Assembly (NCBI RefSeq): GCF_007556585.1
Contig: NZ_VJNA01000011.1
Span: 20,573-84,572 of the forward strand
Source of the DNA: Tepidimonas aquatica
GTDB taxonomy: Bacteria > Pseudomonadota > Gammaproteobacteria > Burkholderiales > Burkholderiaceae_C
DNA length: 64,000 nucleotides
Direction of reading: 5' to 3'
Shown: piece after piece, positions 10,097-18,010 of the stretch
Layout: each line of letters opens with the position of its first letter
How positions within the stretch are numbered: the first letter of the stretch is position 1
Program-made: the position numbers and the translations under genes
The notes under the pieces: generated by a model
What the model saw: the letters and a program-made list of their open reading frames with translations, nothing else
The model's database searches: none
What the model was told of the DNA's origin: nothing

Positions 10097-10766
10097 GCGC
10101 GGCCGCCTGGGGGCGGCGCTGCGCCGCTGGCTGCTGTCGGGCCTGCTGGTGCTGGTGCCCCTGATCGTCACCCTGTGGGTGCTCGATTGGGTGGTGTCGA
10201 CGCTGGACCAGACGCTCAACATTCTGCCGCAAGCTTGGCAGCCGGAGCACTGGCTGGGCATGCGCGTGCCTGGCATGGGGGTGGCGTTTGCGTTGGCCGT
10301 CGTGCTGGGCATTGGGGCGCTGGCGTCGAACTACGTCGGCAACCAGCTGGTGGCGTGGTGGCACGCGCTGCTGCAGCGCATCCCGGTGGTGCGCTCGATT
10401 TATTCCGGCGTCAAGCAGGTGTCGGACACGCTGTTGTCCGAAAAAGGCAACGCGTTTCGCCAAGCGCTGCTGGTGCAGTGGCCGCGCGAGGGCATGTGGA
10501 CGATTGCCTTTCTGACCGGCACGCCCGGCGGCGACGTCGCGCGCCACCTGCCGCCGCAGGACTACCTGAGCGTGTACGTGCCCACCACACCCAACCCGAC
10601 CGGAGGCTACTTCGTGATGGTGCACCGGCGCGACGTCGTGCCACTGACCATGAGCGTCGATGAGGCGCTGACCTACGTGATTTCGATGGGCGTCATCGTG
10701 CCTGGGGGGCGCAAGCCTGGCCTCGGTGTGGACGATGCCCATGTCCCAGGACCCGCCCAGGGTTGA
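10083..10766 (+). CDS. DUF502 integral membrane protein
   Basis: A 227-residue membrane protein of the DUF502 family, function unknown. Two transmembrane helices lie at about residues 14-36 ([19 protein letters not shown]) and 62-84 ([17 protein letters not shown]). The family motif [20 protein letters not shown] follows, then a soluble C-terminal half with [11 protein letters not shown]. The likely start is a GTG at 10083 inside the end of the zinc-ribbon gene, giving [10 protein letters not shown]; longer in-frame versions are Arg/Pro-rich and implausible. It precedes aspS by 28 bases, a conserved betaproteobacterial order (fmdB, DUF502, aspS). Confidence 0.87.
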   Translation: MPATERGRLGAALRRWLLSGLLVLVPLIVTLWVLDWVVSTLDQTLNILPQAWQPEHWLGMRVPGMGVAFALAVVLGIGALASNYVGNQLVAWWHALLQRIPVVRSIYSGVKQVSDTLLSEKGNAFRQALLVQWPREGMWTIAFLTGTPGGDVARHLPPQDYLSVYVPTTPNPTGGYFVMVHRRDVVPLTMSVDEALTYVISMGVIVPGGRKPGLGVDDAHVPGPAQG

Positions 10767-10794
10767 AGCTTCCACCGTTCGAAGGCCCGTCTCC

Positions 10795-12588
10795 ATGCCC
10801 ATGCGTTCCCACTACTGCGGCGCCGTCACCGAGGCGCTGATCGGCCAGCCCGTCACCCTGTGCGGCTGGGTCAACCGCCGGCGCGACCACGGCGGCGTGA
10901 TCTTCATCGACCTGCGTGACCGCGAGGGCACGGTGCAGGTGGTCTGCGACCCCGACCGGCCGCAGATGTTTGCCACCGCCGAGCACCTGCGCAACGAGTA
11001 CTGCATCCAGGTGCGCGGCGTGGTGCGCGCGCGCCCCGAGGGCACCGTCAACGACGCCATCCGCAGCGGCAAGGTCGAGGTGCTGTGCCACGAGATCGAG
11101 GTGCTGAACCCCTCGGTGACGCCGCCGTTCCAGCTCGACGACGACAACCTATCCGAAACCACCCGGCTGACGCACCGCGTACTGGACCTGCGCCGCCCGT
11201 ACATGCAGCGCAACCTGATGCTGCGCTACCGCGTGGCGATGGAGACGCGCCGCTTCCTGGACGCCCACGGCTTCATCGACATCGAAACGCCGATGCTGAC
11301 GCGCAGCACGCCCGAAGGCGCGCGCGACTACCTGGTGCCCAGCCGCGTGCACGACGGCATGTTTTACGCCCTGCCGCAGTCGCCACAGCTGTTCAAGCAG
11401 TTGCTGATGGTGGCGGGCTTTGACCGCTACTACCAGATCACCAAGTGCTTCCGTGACGAGGACCTGCGCGCCGACCGCCAGCCCGAGTTCACGCAGATCG
11501 ACATCGAAACCTCGTTCATGACGGAGCAGGAAATCCGCGACCTGTTCCAGGGCATGATCAAGACGGTGTTTGCCAACACCATCGGCGTCGATCTGGGCGA
11601 ATTTCCGGTCATGACCTACGCCGAGGCGATGGCGCGCTTCGGCTCGGACAAGCCCGACCTGCGTGTCAAGCTCGAATTCACCGAGCTGACCGACGTCATG
11701 AAGGACGTCGAGTTCAAGGTCTTCTCGGGGCCGGCCAACATGCCTGGCGGCCGCGTGGTGGCGCTGCGTGTGCCGGGCGGCGCCCAGATGAGCCGCAGTG
11801 AAATCGACGCCTACACCGAGTTTGTCAAGATTTACGGTGCCAAGGGCCTGGCTTGGATCAAGGTCAACGACTTGGCGGCCGGCCGCGACGGGCTGCAGTC
11901 CCCGATCGTCAAAAACCTGCACGACGCCGCCTTGCAGGCGGTGCTGCAGCGCAGCGGCGCGCGCGACGGCGACCTGCTGTTGTTCGGCGCCGACAAGGCC
12001 AAGGTCGTCAACGACGCCATCGGCGCGCTGCGCGTCAAAATCGGCCACAGCGCCTTTGGCAAGGCCAACGGCTTGTTCGAAGACCGCTGGGCGCCGTTGT
12101 GGGTGGTGGACTTCCCGATGTTCGAATACGACGAAGAGGAGCGCCGCTGGGTGGCGGTGCACCACCCGTTCACCGCGCCCAAGGACGGCCACGAAGACCT
12201 GATGGCCACCGACCCCGGCGCCTGCCTGGCCAAGGCTTACGACATGGTGCTCAACGGCTGGGAGCTGGGCGGCGGCTCGGTGCGTATCCACCGCGCCGAT
12301 GTGCAGCGCAAGGTGTTTGCGGCGCTCAACATCGGCGAAGACGAAGCGCGTGCCAAGTTTGGTTTTCTGCTGGACGCGTTGCAGTACGGCGCGCCGCCGC
12401 ACGGCGGCTTGGCGTTCGGGTTGGACCGCTTGGTTACGCTGATGACCGGCGCCGAGTCGATCCGCGATGTCATCGCCTTCCCCAAGACCCAGCGCGCGCA
12501 GTGCTTGCTGACGCATGCGCCCAGTCCTGTCGACGAGAAACAGTTGCGCGAACTGCACATCCGGCTGCGCAATCCGCAACCGGCGTGA
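10795..12588 (+). CDS. aspS: Aspartyl-tRNA synthetase
   Basis: A class II aminoacyl-tRNA synthetase of 597 residues, normal for bacterial AspRS. The OB-fold anticodon-binding domain (about 1-110) has [21 protein letters not shown]. The catalytic core has motif 2 ([19 protein letters not shown]) and motif 3 ([15 protein letters not shown]). The bacterial GAD insertion lies between them. The start at 10795 (MPMRSHYCG) is preferred over 10801 because a GAAGG sequence lies nine bases upstream. Whether it discriminates against tRNA-Asn cannot be told here; presence of asnS or gatCAB elsewhere would decide. Confidence 0.97.
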   Translation: MPMRSHYCGAVTEALIGQPVTLCGWVNRRRDHGGVIFIDLRDREGTVQVVCDPDRPQMFATAEHLRNEYCIQVRGVVRARPEGTVNDAIRSGKVEVLCHEIEVLNPSVTPPFQLDDDNLSETTRLTHRVLDLRRPYMQRNLMLRYRVAMETRRFLDAHGFIDIETPMLTRSTPEGARDYLVPSRVHDGMFYALPQSPQLFKQLLMVAGFDRYYQITKCFRDEDLRADRQPEFTQIDIETSFMTEQEIRDLFQGMIKTVFANTIGVDLGEFPVMTYAEAMARFGSDKPDLRVKLEFTELTDVMKDVEFKVFSGPANMPGGRVVALRVPGGAQMSRSEIDAYTEFVKIYGAKGLAWIKVNDLAAGRDGLQSPIVKNLHDAALQAVLQRSGARDGDLLLFGADKAKVVNDAIGALRVKIGHSAFGKANGLFEDRWAPLWVVDFPMFEYDEEERRWVAVHHPFTAPKDGHEDLMATDPGACLAKAYDMVLNGWELGGGSVRIHRADVQRKVFAALNIGEDEARAKFGFLLDALQYGAPPHGGLAFGLDRLVTLMTGAESIRDVIAFPKTQRAQCLLTHAPSPVDEKQLRELHIRLRNPQPA

Positions 12589-12635
12589 TACAGTGAGGTG
12601 AGCCTAAAACCCACTCAACCGTGAAGGAGGTCGCC

Positions 12636-12947
12636 ATGACGGACAACACCCTGCAACCCAAAGACAAACTCGTTGCCGACTTGAAGGTGGTAGTGGCCGA
12701 CGCCGAGGAGCTGCTGGCGGCCACCGCCCACAGCACCGGTGAAAAGGTGGCCGAGCTGCGCGAGCGCTTGCAAGAGAACCTGCGCAACGCGCGTCATCGC
12801 CTGGCCGCCGCCGAGGCCGCGATCCGCGAGCGCACCCGTGAAGTGGCGCGCGCCACCGACCACTACGTGCACGAGCACCCCTGGAAAGCCATTGGCGTGG
12901 CCGCCGGCATCGGTTTGCTGGTGGGCATGCTGATCGGTCGCCGCTGA
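12636..12947 (+). CDS. ElaB/YqjD/DUF883-family ribosome-associated membrane-anchored protein
   Basis: A 103-residue DUF883 protein. It consists of a long amphipathic, coiled-coil-like helix (about 10-80, rich in E/R/A) and a C-terminal transmembrane segment (AIGVAAGIGLLVGMLIGRR). The VHEHPWKAIGVAAGIGLLVG motif is the family hallmark. In E. coli, YqjD, ElaB and YgaM are tail-anchored inner-membrane proteins linked to ribosomes in stationary phase. An ideal ribosome-binding site, AAGGAGG at 12624-12630, fixes the ATG at 12636. It heads a three-gene yqjD-yqjE-yqjK-like group. Confidence 0.92.
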   Translation: MTDNTLQPKDKLVADLKVVVADAEELLAATAHSTGEKVAELRERLQENLRNARHRLAAAEAAIRERTREVARATDHYVHEHPWKAIGVAAGIGLLVGMLIGRR

Positions 12948-12979
12948 GGCGGCGTCGTCCGTTGCTGTGACGGCGTACG

Positions 12980-13384
12980 ATGGCGATGCCCGGCGACGAC
13001 GCGGGCAGCCGTGCTGAGCCGCTGCTGACGGCCGCACGGGGCTGGCTGCGCGATGCGCTCGAACTGGCGCGCGTGCGCCTGGCGCTGCTGGGCGTCGAGG
13101 CCAGCGAACACGCGCTGGCGCTGGGCACGTCGTTGGCGTTGTTGTTGGCCGCCGCGGTGTTGCTGTCGGCGGCCTTGGTCAGCCTGCTGGTGCTGGTGAC
13201 CGTGCTGCTGTGGGAATCGCAGCGCGTGTTGGCGTTGGCGCTGGCCTGCGGCACGCTGCTGGGTGCGGGCGCTGCGGCAGCCTGGGCGGGGCTGCGGCGC
13301 CTGCGCGCGGTGTCGTGGTTCGAGGCCAGTCGTGCCGAGTTGGCGCGCGACGTGGAGCGGTTGCGTGGCGGCCCGCGAGCCTGA
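12980..13384 (+). CDS. YqjE-like phage-holin-family membrane protein
   Basis: A 134-residue protein with two long hydrophobic segments (about 43-72 and 76-104) flanked by amphipathic helices (WLRDALELARVRLALLGVEA). This matches the holin-superfamily III (YqjE) pattern. It is not a lysis protein in this context. In E. coli yqjE is co-transcribed with yqjD and yqjK and has no defined function. The start may be ATG 12980 or 12986. Its last codons overlap the start of the following gene by 20 bases. Confidence 0.85.
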   Translation: MAMPGDDAGSRAEPLLTAARGWLRDALELARVRLALLGVEASEHALALGTSLALLLAAAVLLSAALVSLLVLVTVLLWESQRVLALALACGTLLGAGAAAAWAGLRRLRAVSWFEASRAELARDVERLRGGPRA

Positions 13385-13757
13385 CGGCGGCGCCAGCGTG
13401 CGCCTGGCACGCCGGCGTGCGGCGCTGGTGCAGCGCTCGGGCGAGTTGCGCGAGCGCCTGGCGTGGCACGCGCAGAGCCTGCAGCCGGCCTTCGAGGCCG
13501 CCGACCACCTGCGGCGCGGCTGGCGCTGGTTGCGGGCCCACCCGGGGTGGGTGCTGCTGGGCGCCACGGTGCTGCTGTGGCGCCGGCCGCGCCGGGCGCT
13601 GAGCTGGGTGTGGCTGGGGTGGCGGCTGTGGCGCCGGGCGCAGCGCTGGCCCTGGCTCGCCGCCCTGTGGCGTGCCCCGGCAGCGGCCCGGCGGGGTCAA
13701 CCGGGCGCGGCGGTGGCCGATCATGATAATACCCTGGGTAGCTTCAACACAAGGTAG
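13365..13757 (+). CDS. YqjK-like small basic protein
   Basis: A 130-residue arginine- and tryptophan-rich protein with a GTG start (MAAREPDGGASVRLARRRAA) inside the end of the yqjE-like gene; a GGAG sequence lies about eight bases upstream. An N-terminal R/E-rich helix and a hydrophobic stretch (HPGWVLLGATVLLW, about 64-77) fit the YqjK family, third member of the yqjDEK group. The C-terminal 20 residues are encoded by DNA that also holds the candidate sigma-28 promoter of motA, so the tail may be less constrained. Function is unknown. Confidence 0.7.
   Translation: MAAREPDGGASVRLARRRAALVQRSGELRERLAWHAQSLQPAFEAADHLRRGWRWLRAHPGWVLLGATVLLWRRPRRALSWVWLGWRLWRRAQRWPWLAALWRAPAAARRGQPGAAVADHDNTLGSFNTR
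13697..13723 (+). promoter_or_regulatory. Candidate sigma-28 (FliA) promoter for motA
   Basis: TCAACCGG, an exact 11-base spacer, then GCCGATCA. The flagellar sigma-28 consensus is TAAAGTTT-N11-GCCGATAA. The -10 matches seven of eight positions; the -35 keeps T-AA. It lies 39 bases before motA, inside the 3' end of the yqjK-like gene. Confidence 0.5.
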
Positions 13758-13761
13758 CGAC

Positions 13762-14619
13762 ATGTTCGTCATCGTCGGCTGGCTGGTGGCCATCGGCTGC
13801 ATCTTCGGGGTCTTCATCGTTCACGGCGGCAACATCGGCGTGATCCTCAAGGCCCTGCCGTTCGAGATGATCACCATCTTCGGCGCGGCCATCGGCGCCG
13901 TCATCGCCGGCAACTTGATGAAGGTGCTCAAAGGGGTGGGCCGTGGCTTGGGGGCTTGCTTCAAGGGCTCCAAGTACACCAAAGAGCGCTTCATGGACCT
14001 GCTGGCGCTGCTGTACGACATCTTGCAAAAGGCACGCAAAGAAGGTTTGATGGCCATTGAAGGCGACGTCGAAAACCCCGATGCATCGCCGCTGTTCCAA
14101 AAGTACCCGTCGATCGCCAGCGACCACCACACGGTGGAGTTCATCACCGACTACCTGCGCCTGATGGTGTCGGGCAACCTCAACGCCCACGAGATCGAGT
14201 CGATCATGGACGCTGAGCTCGAAACCCACCACGCCGAGGAGCATGCGGCGGTGGCGGCCCTGCAGCGGCTGGCCGGCGCACTGCCGGCCTTCGGCATCGT
14301 CGCGGCGGTGCTGGGCGTGGTCAATACGATGGGCTCGGTCGGGCAACCGCCGGCGGTGCTGGGCGGCATGATCGGCTCGGCGCTGGTGGGTACGTTTCTG
14401 GGCATTTTGCTCTCCTACGCTTTTGCTGAACCTCTGGCCAGCCTGTTGGAGCAAAAGGTCGAAGAGGCCAGCAAGGAGTTCCAGTGCATCAAAACCACGC
14501 TGTTGGCCAGCATGCAAGGCTACCCACCGATGACCGCTGTTGAATTCGGCCGCAAGGTGCTCTTTTCGACCGAGCGGCCCACCTTCAGCGAGCTGGAGCA
14601 GCACGTCAAGAAGAAGTGA
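13762..14619 (+). CDS. motA: Flagellar motor stator protein MotA
   Basis: The proton-channel stator subunit of the flagellar motor, in the inner membrane. It is 285 residues, with four expected membrane segments: N-terminal FVIVGWLVAIGCIFGVFIV and ALPFEMITIFGAAIGAVIA, and C-terminal ALPAFGIVAAVLGVVNTMG and IGSALVGTFLGILLSYAFA. The large cytoplasmic loop between them carries the charged rotor-facing residues. The form is the proton-type MotA of proteobacteria. It is followed 38 bases later by motB and preceded by a sigma-28-like promoter, fitting late (class III) expression. Confidence 0.97.
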   Translation: MFVIVGWLVAIGCIFGVFIVHGGNIGVILKALPFEMITIFGAAIGAVIAGNLMKVLKGVGRGLGACFKGSKYTKERFMDLLALLYDILQKARKEGLMAIEGDVENPDASPLFQKYPSIASDHHTVEFITDYLRLMVSGNLNAHEIESIMDAELETHHAEEHAAVAALQRLAGALPAFGIVAAVLGVVNTMGSVGQPPAVLGGMIGSALVGTFLGILLSYAFAEPLASLLEQKVEEASKEFQCIKTTLLASMQGYPPMTAVEFGRKVLFSTERPTFSELEQHVKKK

Positions 14620-14657
14620 TGCCCCGTTCCGTTGGCTGAACCGATACCGTTACCGCC

Positions 14658-15614
14658 ATGGCCGCCTCAGGCAAGCCGCTGCAACCGATCATCATCAAGC
14701 GCGTCAAAAAAGGCGGGCATGGTGCGCACGGCGGCGCGTGGAAGATCGCCTACGCCGACTTCGTGACGGCGATGATGGCGTTTTTTCTGTTGATGTGGCT
14801 GCTGGGCTCGACCACCGAAGGCGACCGCAAGGGTATCGCAGACTACTTCAACCAGCCGCTGAAGGTCATGCTGTTTGGTGGCCCCGGCTCGGGTGGCGCC
14901 ACCAGCATCCTGCAAGGTGGCGGCGAGGATCTGACCAAAAGCGTCGGCGAGGTGGCCAGCGGCGACATCGAAGACAAAGTGCGCGAACTTGGCGCACAGC
15001 TGGCCCGCGCCGAAGCCATTCGCTTGGACAAGGAGCGCATCGCGACGCTGCGCGACAAGCTCGACAACATCATCAACGTCAACCCCAAGCTGGCCGAGTT
15101 CAAAAACCAGATCCGCATGGAAATGGTGCAAGACGGTCTCAACATCCAGATCGTCGACGAGCAAAACCGCCCGATGTTCGACACCGGCAGCGCCTTGCTC
15201 AAGCCGTACACGCGCGACATCTTGCGCGCCATTGCGCAGGCGCTGGCGGAGGTGGACAACCGCATCTCGCTGACCGGCCACACCGACGCCACCCCCTACG
15301 GCAACGGCGAGCGCGCCTACAGCAACTGGGAGCTGTCGGCCGACCGCGCCAACGCCACGCGGCGTGAGCTCGTTGCCGCCGGCTTGCCCGAAGGCAAACT
15401 GGCGCGCGTGGTGGGCATGGCCGACAAGCAGCTGCTGTTTCCTGACAACCCCTACGACCCACGCAACCGCCGCATCAGCATACTGGTGTTGACGCGCGAA
15501 GCCGAGGAGCGCATGACCAAGTCGCTCGAGGCCGCCGACACCGTGTCCGACCCGCAGCAGGCGCCGCAGGCCATCGAGGGGGCGGCGGGCGGCAAACCGG
15601 CGGCGGCACGCTAA
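14658..15614 (+). CDS. motB: Flagellar motor protein MotB
   Basis: The peptidoglycan-anchored stator subunit. It is 318 residues, with one membrane helix near the N-terminus (AYADFVTAMMAFFLLMWLLG) containing the proton-carrying aspartate (Asp34 by this start). A plug/linker region follows. The C-terminal OmpA-like domain has the peptidoglycan-binding signature TGHTDATPYGNGERAYSNWE. It forms the 4:2 or 5:2 stator with MotA in the inner membrane. The gene follows motA directly and precedes cheY by 29 bases. Confidence 0.97.
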   Translation: MAASGKPLQPIIIKRVKKGGHGAHGGAWKIAYADFVTAMMAFFLLMWLLGSTTEGDRKGIADYFNQPLKVMLFGGPGSGGATSILQGGGEDLTKSVGEVASGDIEDKVRELGAQLARAEAIRLDKERIATLRDKLDNIINVNPKLAEFKNQIRMEMVQDGLNIQIVDEQNRPMFDTGSALLKPYTRDILRAIAQALAEVDNRISLTGHTDATPYGNGERAYSNWELSADRANATRRELVAAGLPEGKLARVVGMADKQLLFPDNPYDPRNRRISILVLTREAEERMTKSLEAADTVSDPQQAPQAIEGAAGGKPAAAR

Positions 15615-15643
15615 ACTAGGCGCCCATCCGGACGGAGTCTTCC

Positions 15644-16030
15644 ATGCCTCAAGTGCGCTTTTTGATCGTCGACGACTTCTCCACGATGCGGCGCATCGTG
15701 CGCAATTTGCTCAAAGAGCTCGGCCACACCGACGCCGACGAGGCCGAGGATGGCTCGGTGGCCCTGCACAAGCTGCGCAACGGCAAGTTCGACATGGTGA
15801 TCACCGACATCAACATGCCGAACATGAACGGCTTTGAGCTGTTGACCAGCATCAAGTCCGACGACAAGCTCAAACACATCCCGGTGTTGATGGTGACCGC
15901 CGAGGCACGCAAGGAAGACATCATCGCCGCGGCCCAGGGTGGTGCGGCTGGCTACATCGTCAAGCCGTTCACCAAGGCGACGCTGGAAGAAAAGCTCACC
16001 AACATCTTCCGCAAAATGGGCTGGGCCTGA
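15644..16030 (+). CDS. cheY: Chemotaxis response regulator CheY
   Basis: A 128-residue single-domain receiver that, when phosphorylated by CheA, binds FliM and switches motor rotation. The acid pocket is Asp10/Asp11 ([20 protein letters not shown]), the phospho-acceptor is Asp55 ([13 protein letters not shown]), and the conserved Thr and Lys are present (VTAEA, IVKPFT). The sequence is close to enterobacterial CheY, consistent with a CheZ-paired system. No cheA, cheW or mcp lies in the window; only cheYZ is placed next to motAB. Confidence 0.97.
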   Translation: MPQVRFLIVDDFSTMRRIVRNLLKELGHTDADEAEDGSVALHKLRNGKFDMVITDINMPNMNGFELLTSIKSDDKLKHIPVLMVTAEARKEDIIAAAQGGAAGYIVKPFTKATLEEKLTNIFRKMGWA

Positions 16031-16051
16031 CGCGGCCGGGGAGGGCGGACC

Positions 16052-16717
16052 ATGACCGAGCACGAGCAAACCGTAGGCGCCACCCCACCGACGGCCGACG
16101 GCAAAGGCGACATCTACCAGCGCTTGGGCGAAATCACCCGCGAGCTGCACGAGGCGCTCAAAGAGCTCGGCTACATGCCCGCGCTCAAAGATGCCGTGGG
16201 CGAGCTGCCCGACGCGCGCAGCCGCCTGGAGTACATCGCACGCCTGACCGGCGAGGCGGCCGAGAAAGTGCTCAACCGCGTCGACGAGGCCAAGGCCGAG
16301 CAGCAAACCGTTATTGAAGCCAGCCGTCAGCTGGTCGACACCATCGGCAACGTGCCCGGCCTCAAATGGGCCATGCCCGAGTTGCTGGAGTGGTCGCACA
16401 AAATCCAGGGGGCGGCCGAGCGCACCGACCAGCACCTGACCGAGATCATGCTGGCGCAGGATTTCCACGACCTGACTGGCCAGGTGATCAAAAAGGTCGT
16501 GGCGCTGGCCGGCACGTTGGAGCAGCAGCTGGTGCAGTTGCTGGTGGAGTCGGCGGCCCATGCGGCCGAGGGAGGCGGTGCCGGCGCAGCCGCCCCAGCG
16601 TCCGAGACGCCAGCGCGGCGGGAGCTTGGCGGTCCGGTGGTCAACCCCGAAGGCCGCAGCGACGTCGTGACCAGCCAGCAGCAGGTGGACGACCTGTTGG
16701 CCAGCCTGGGTTTTTGA
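16052..16717 (+). CDS. cheZ: CheY-P phosphatase CheZ
   Basis: A 221-residue phosphatase that removes phosphate from CheY, terminating the motor-switching signal. The long four-helix-bundle region includes LAQDFHDLTGQVIKKV, carrying the catalytic glutamine (DLTGQ). The extreme C-terminus, VDDLLASLGF, is the conserved CheY-binding tail. It is the last gene of the motAB-cheYZ group and is followed by an intrinsic terminator. Confidence 0.95.
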   Translation: MTEHEQTVGATPPTADGKGDIYQRLGEITRELHEALKELGYMPALKDAVGELPDARSRLEYIARLTGEAAEKVLNRVDEAKAEQQTVIEASRQLVDTIGNVPGLKWAMPELLEWSHKIQGAAERTDQHLTEIMLAQDFHDLTGQVIKKVVALAGTLEQQLVQLLVESAAHAAEGGGAGAAAPASETPARRELGGPVVNPEGRSDVVTSQQQVDDLLASLGF

Positions 16718-16743
16718 GATCCGGGCCGGGGACCATCGGTGGC

Positions 16744-16768
16744 AAAAGGCCGGCAAACCCGGCCTTTT
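16744..16768 (+). terminator. Intrinsic terminator after cheZ
   Basis: A perfect 10-bp stem, AAAAGGCCGG / CCGGCCTTTT, with a five-base loop (CAAAC), followed by a T-rich tail (TTTTGTTGCTTT). It lies 26 bases after the cheZ stop and separates the motAB-cheYZ unit from flhB. Confidence 0.85.
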
Positions 16769-16829
16769 GTTGCTTTAGAACCGGCGGTTGCCGGCCCACA
16801 ATGCGGACAAGCCGCCCGGTTTGTCCGCC

Positions 16830-17969
16830 ATGGAATCGACCCAAGACAAAAGCCAACCCGCCACGCCACGGCGCTTGCAAAAAGCGCGTGAGCAGGGCCA
16901 GGTGCCGCGTGCGCGCGACCTGACCCATCTGGTGGTGCTGGGTGGCGGCCTGACCCTGGTGTGGCTGACCTTGCCGTGGGGCTACGAGCGCACCCGCGCG
17001 GCGCTGCGTGCCGGTTTGCGCTTCGACGCCACCACGGTGCGCGAGCCGCAGCGCATGCTGCAGCACTTGGCCGACGGCGCGCAACTGGCGCTGGGTTACG
17101 TGCTGCCGTTGGGGCTGGCGCTGATCGTGCTGGTGGTGCTGGCGCTGGTGGCGGCGCGCTCGGTGGCGTTCAGCACCCATCCGCTGGCGCTGGATTGGTC
17201 CAAGCTTGGGCTCATCAGCGGGCTCAAGCGGCTCTTTTCACGTCAGCAGCTGGTCGAGGTGCTCAAGCTGCTGGCCATCACCGCGTGCCTGGCCGCCATC
17301 GGGGCCTGGTACGTCGGCACCCATGTGGAAGCGTTTGCCAGCCTGTTGCTGCGCCCGCTGGACGCGGCCTTGGTGCAGGCAGGGCAGGGGTTCATGCTGG
17401 GGGTGGGTGCGCTGCTGGCGGTGGTGCTGCTGGTGGCGGCGGTGGACGTGCCGCTGCAGCAGTACCTGTACCGCCACAACCTGCGCATGTCCCTGCAGGA
17501 AGTCAAGGACGAGTTCAAAGAGACCGAAGGCAACCCGCAGATCAAGAGCAAGCGCCGCCAGCGCGCACGCGAAATCGCATACAGCCGCAGCGTGCAGCGC
17601 GTGCCTGCTGCCGACGTCGTGGTGATGAACCCGACGCACTACGCGGTGGCGCTGCGCTACGACGAAGCGACGATGAGCGCGCCGCACGTCATCGCCAAGG
17701 GGGCGGATTTGCTGGCGCTGCGCATCCGCGACATGGCGCGCGAGCACCGCGTGCCGGTGCTGCATGCGCCGATGCTGGCGCGCGCGCTGTACGCCCATAC
17801 CGAGCTGGACGAGCCGGTGCCCGCGGCCTTGTTTGCCGCCGTGGCGCAGGTGCTGGCCTACGTGTACCGCCTGCGCGTCGCGCTGCGGGGGCAGGGGCCG
17901 ATGCCCAAACCGCCGCGCCCCGAGGTGCCGCCCGAGCTGGATCCGCTGCACGGCCGCGGTCCGCGCTGA
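16830..17969 (+). CDS. flhB: Flagellar type III export switch protein FlhB
   Basis: An inner-membrane component of the flagellar export apparatus that switches substrate specificity from rod/hook to filament proteins. It is 379 residues. A basic N-terminus (ATPRRLQKAREQGQVPRA) precedes four membrane segments. The cytoplasmic domain has the autocleavage motif NPTH (Asn near residue 267, in VVMNPTHYAVALRY). The ATG at 16830 is chosen; the in-frame sequence upstream lacks family similarity. It begins the flhB-flhA-flhF-flhG-like-fliA run. Confidence 0.97.
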   Translation: MESTQDKSQPATPRRLQKAREQGQVPRARDLTHLVVLGGGLTLVWLTLPWGYERTRAALRAGLRFDATTVREPQRMLQHLADGAQLALGYVLPLGLALIVLVVLALVAARSVAFSTHPLALDWSKLGLISGLKRLFSRQQLVEVLKLLAITACLAAIGAWYVGTHVEAFASLLLRPLDAALVQAGQGFMLGVGALLAVVLLVAAVDVPLQQYLYRHNLRMSLQEVKDEFKETEGNPQIKSKRRQRAREIAYSRSVQRVPAADVVVMNPTHYAVALRYDEATMSAPHVIAKGADLLALRIRDMAREHRVPVLHAPMLARALYAHTELDEPVPAALFAAVAQVLAYVYRLRVALRGQGPMPKPPRPEVPPELDPLHGRGPR

Positions 17970-18010
17970 CCCGCTGTCCCTGACCTCGCCGACCGAACCG
18001 ACGACGACCG

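Noticed and set aside
12980..13384. Phage holin and hence a prophage near 13 kb
   Set aside because: The holin-like protein is the yqjE member of a chromosomal yqjDEK-type group; no other phage genes are nearby.
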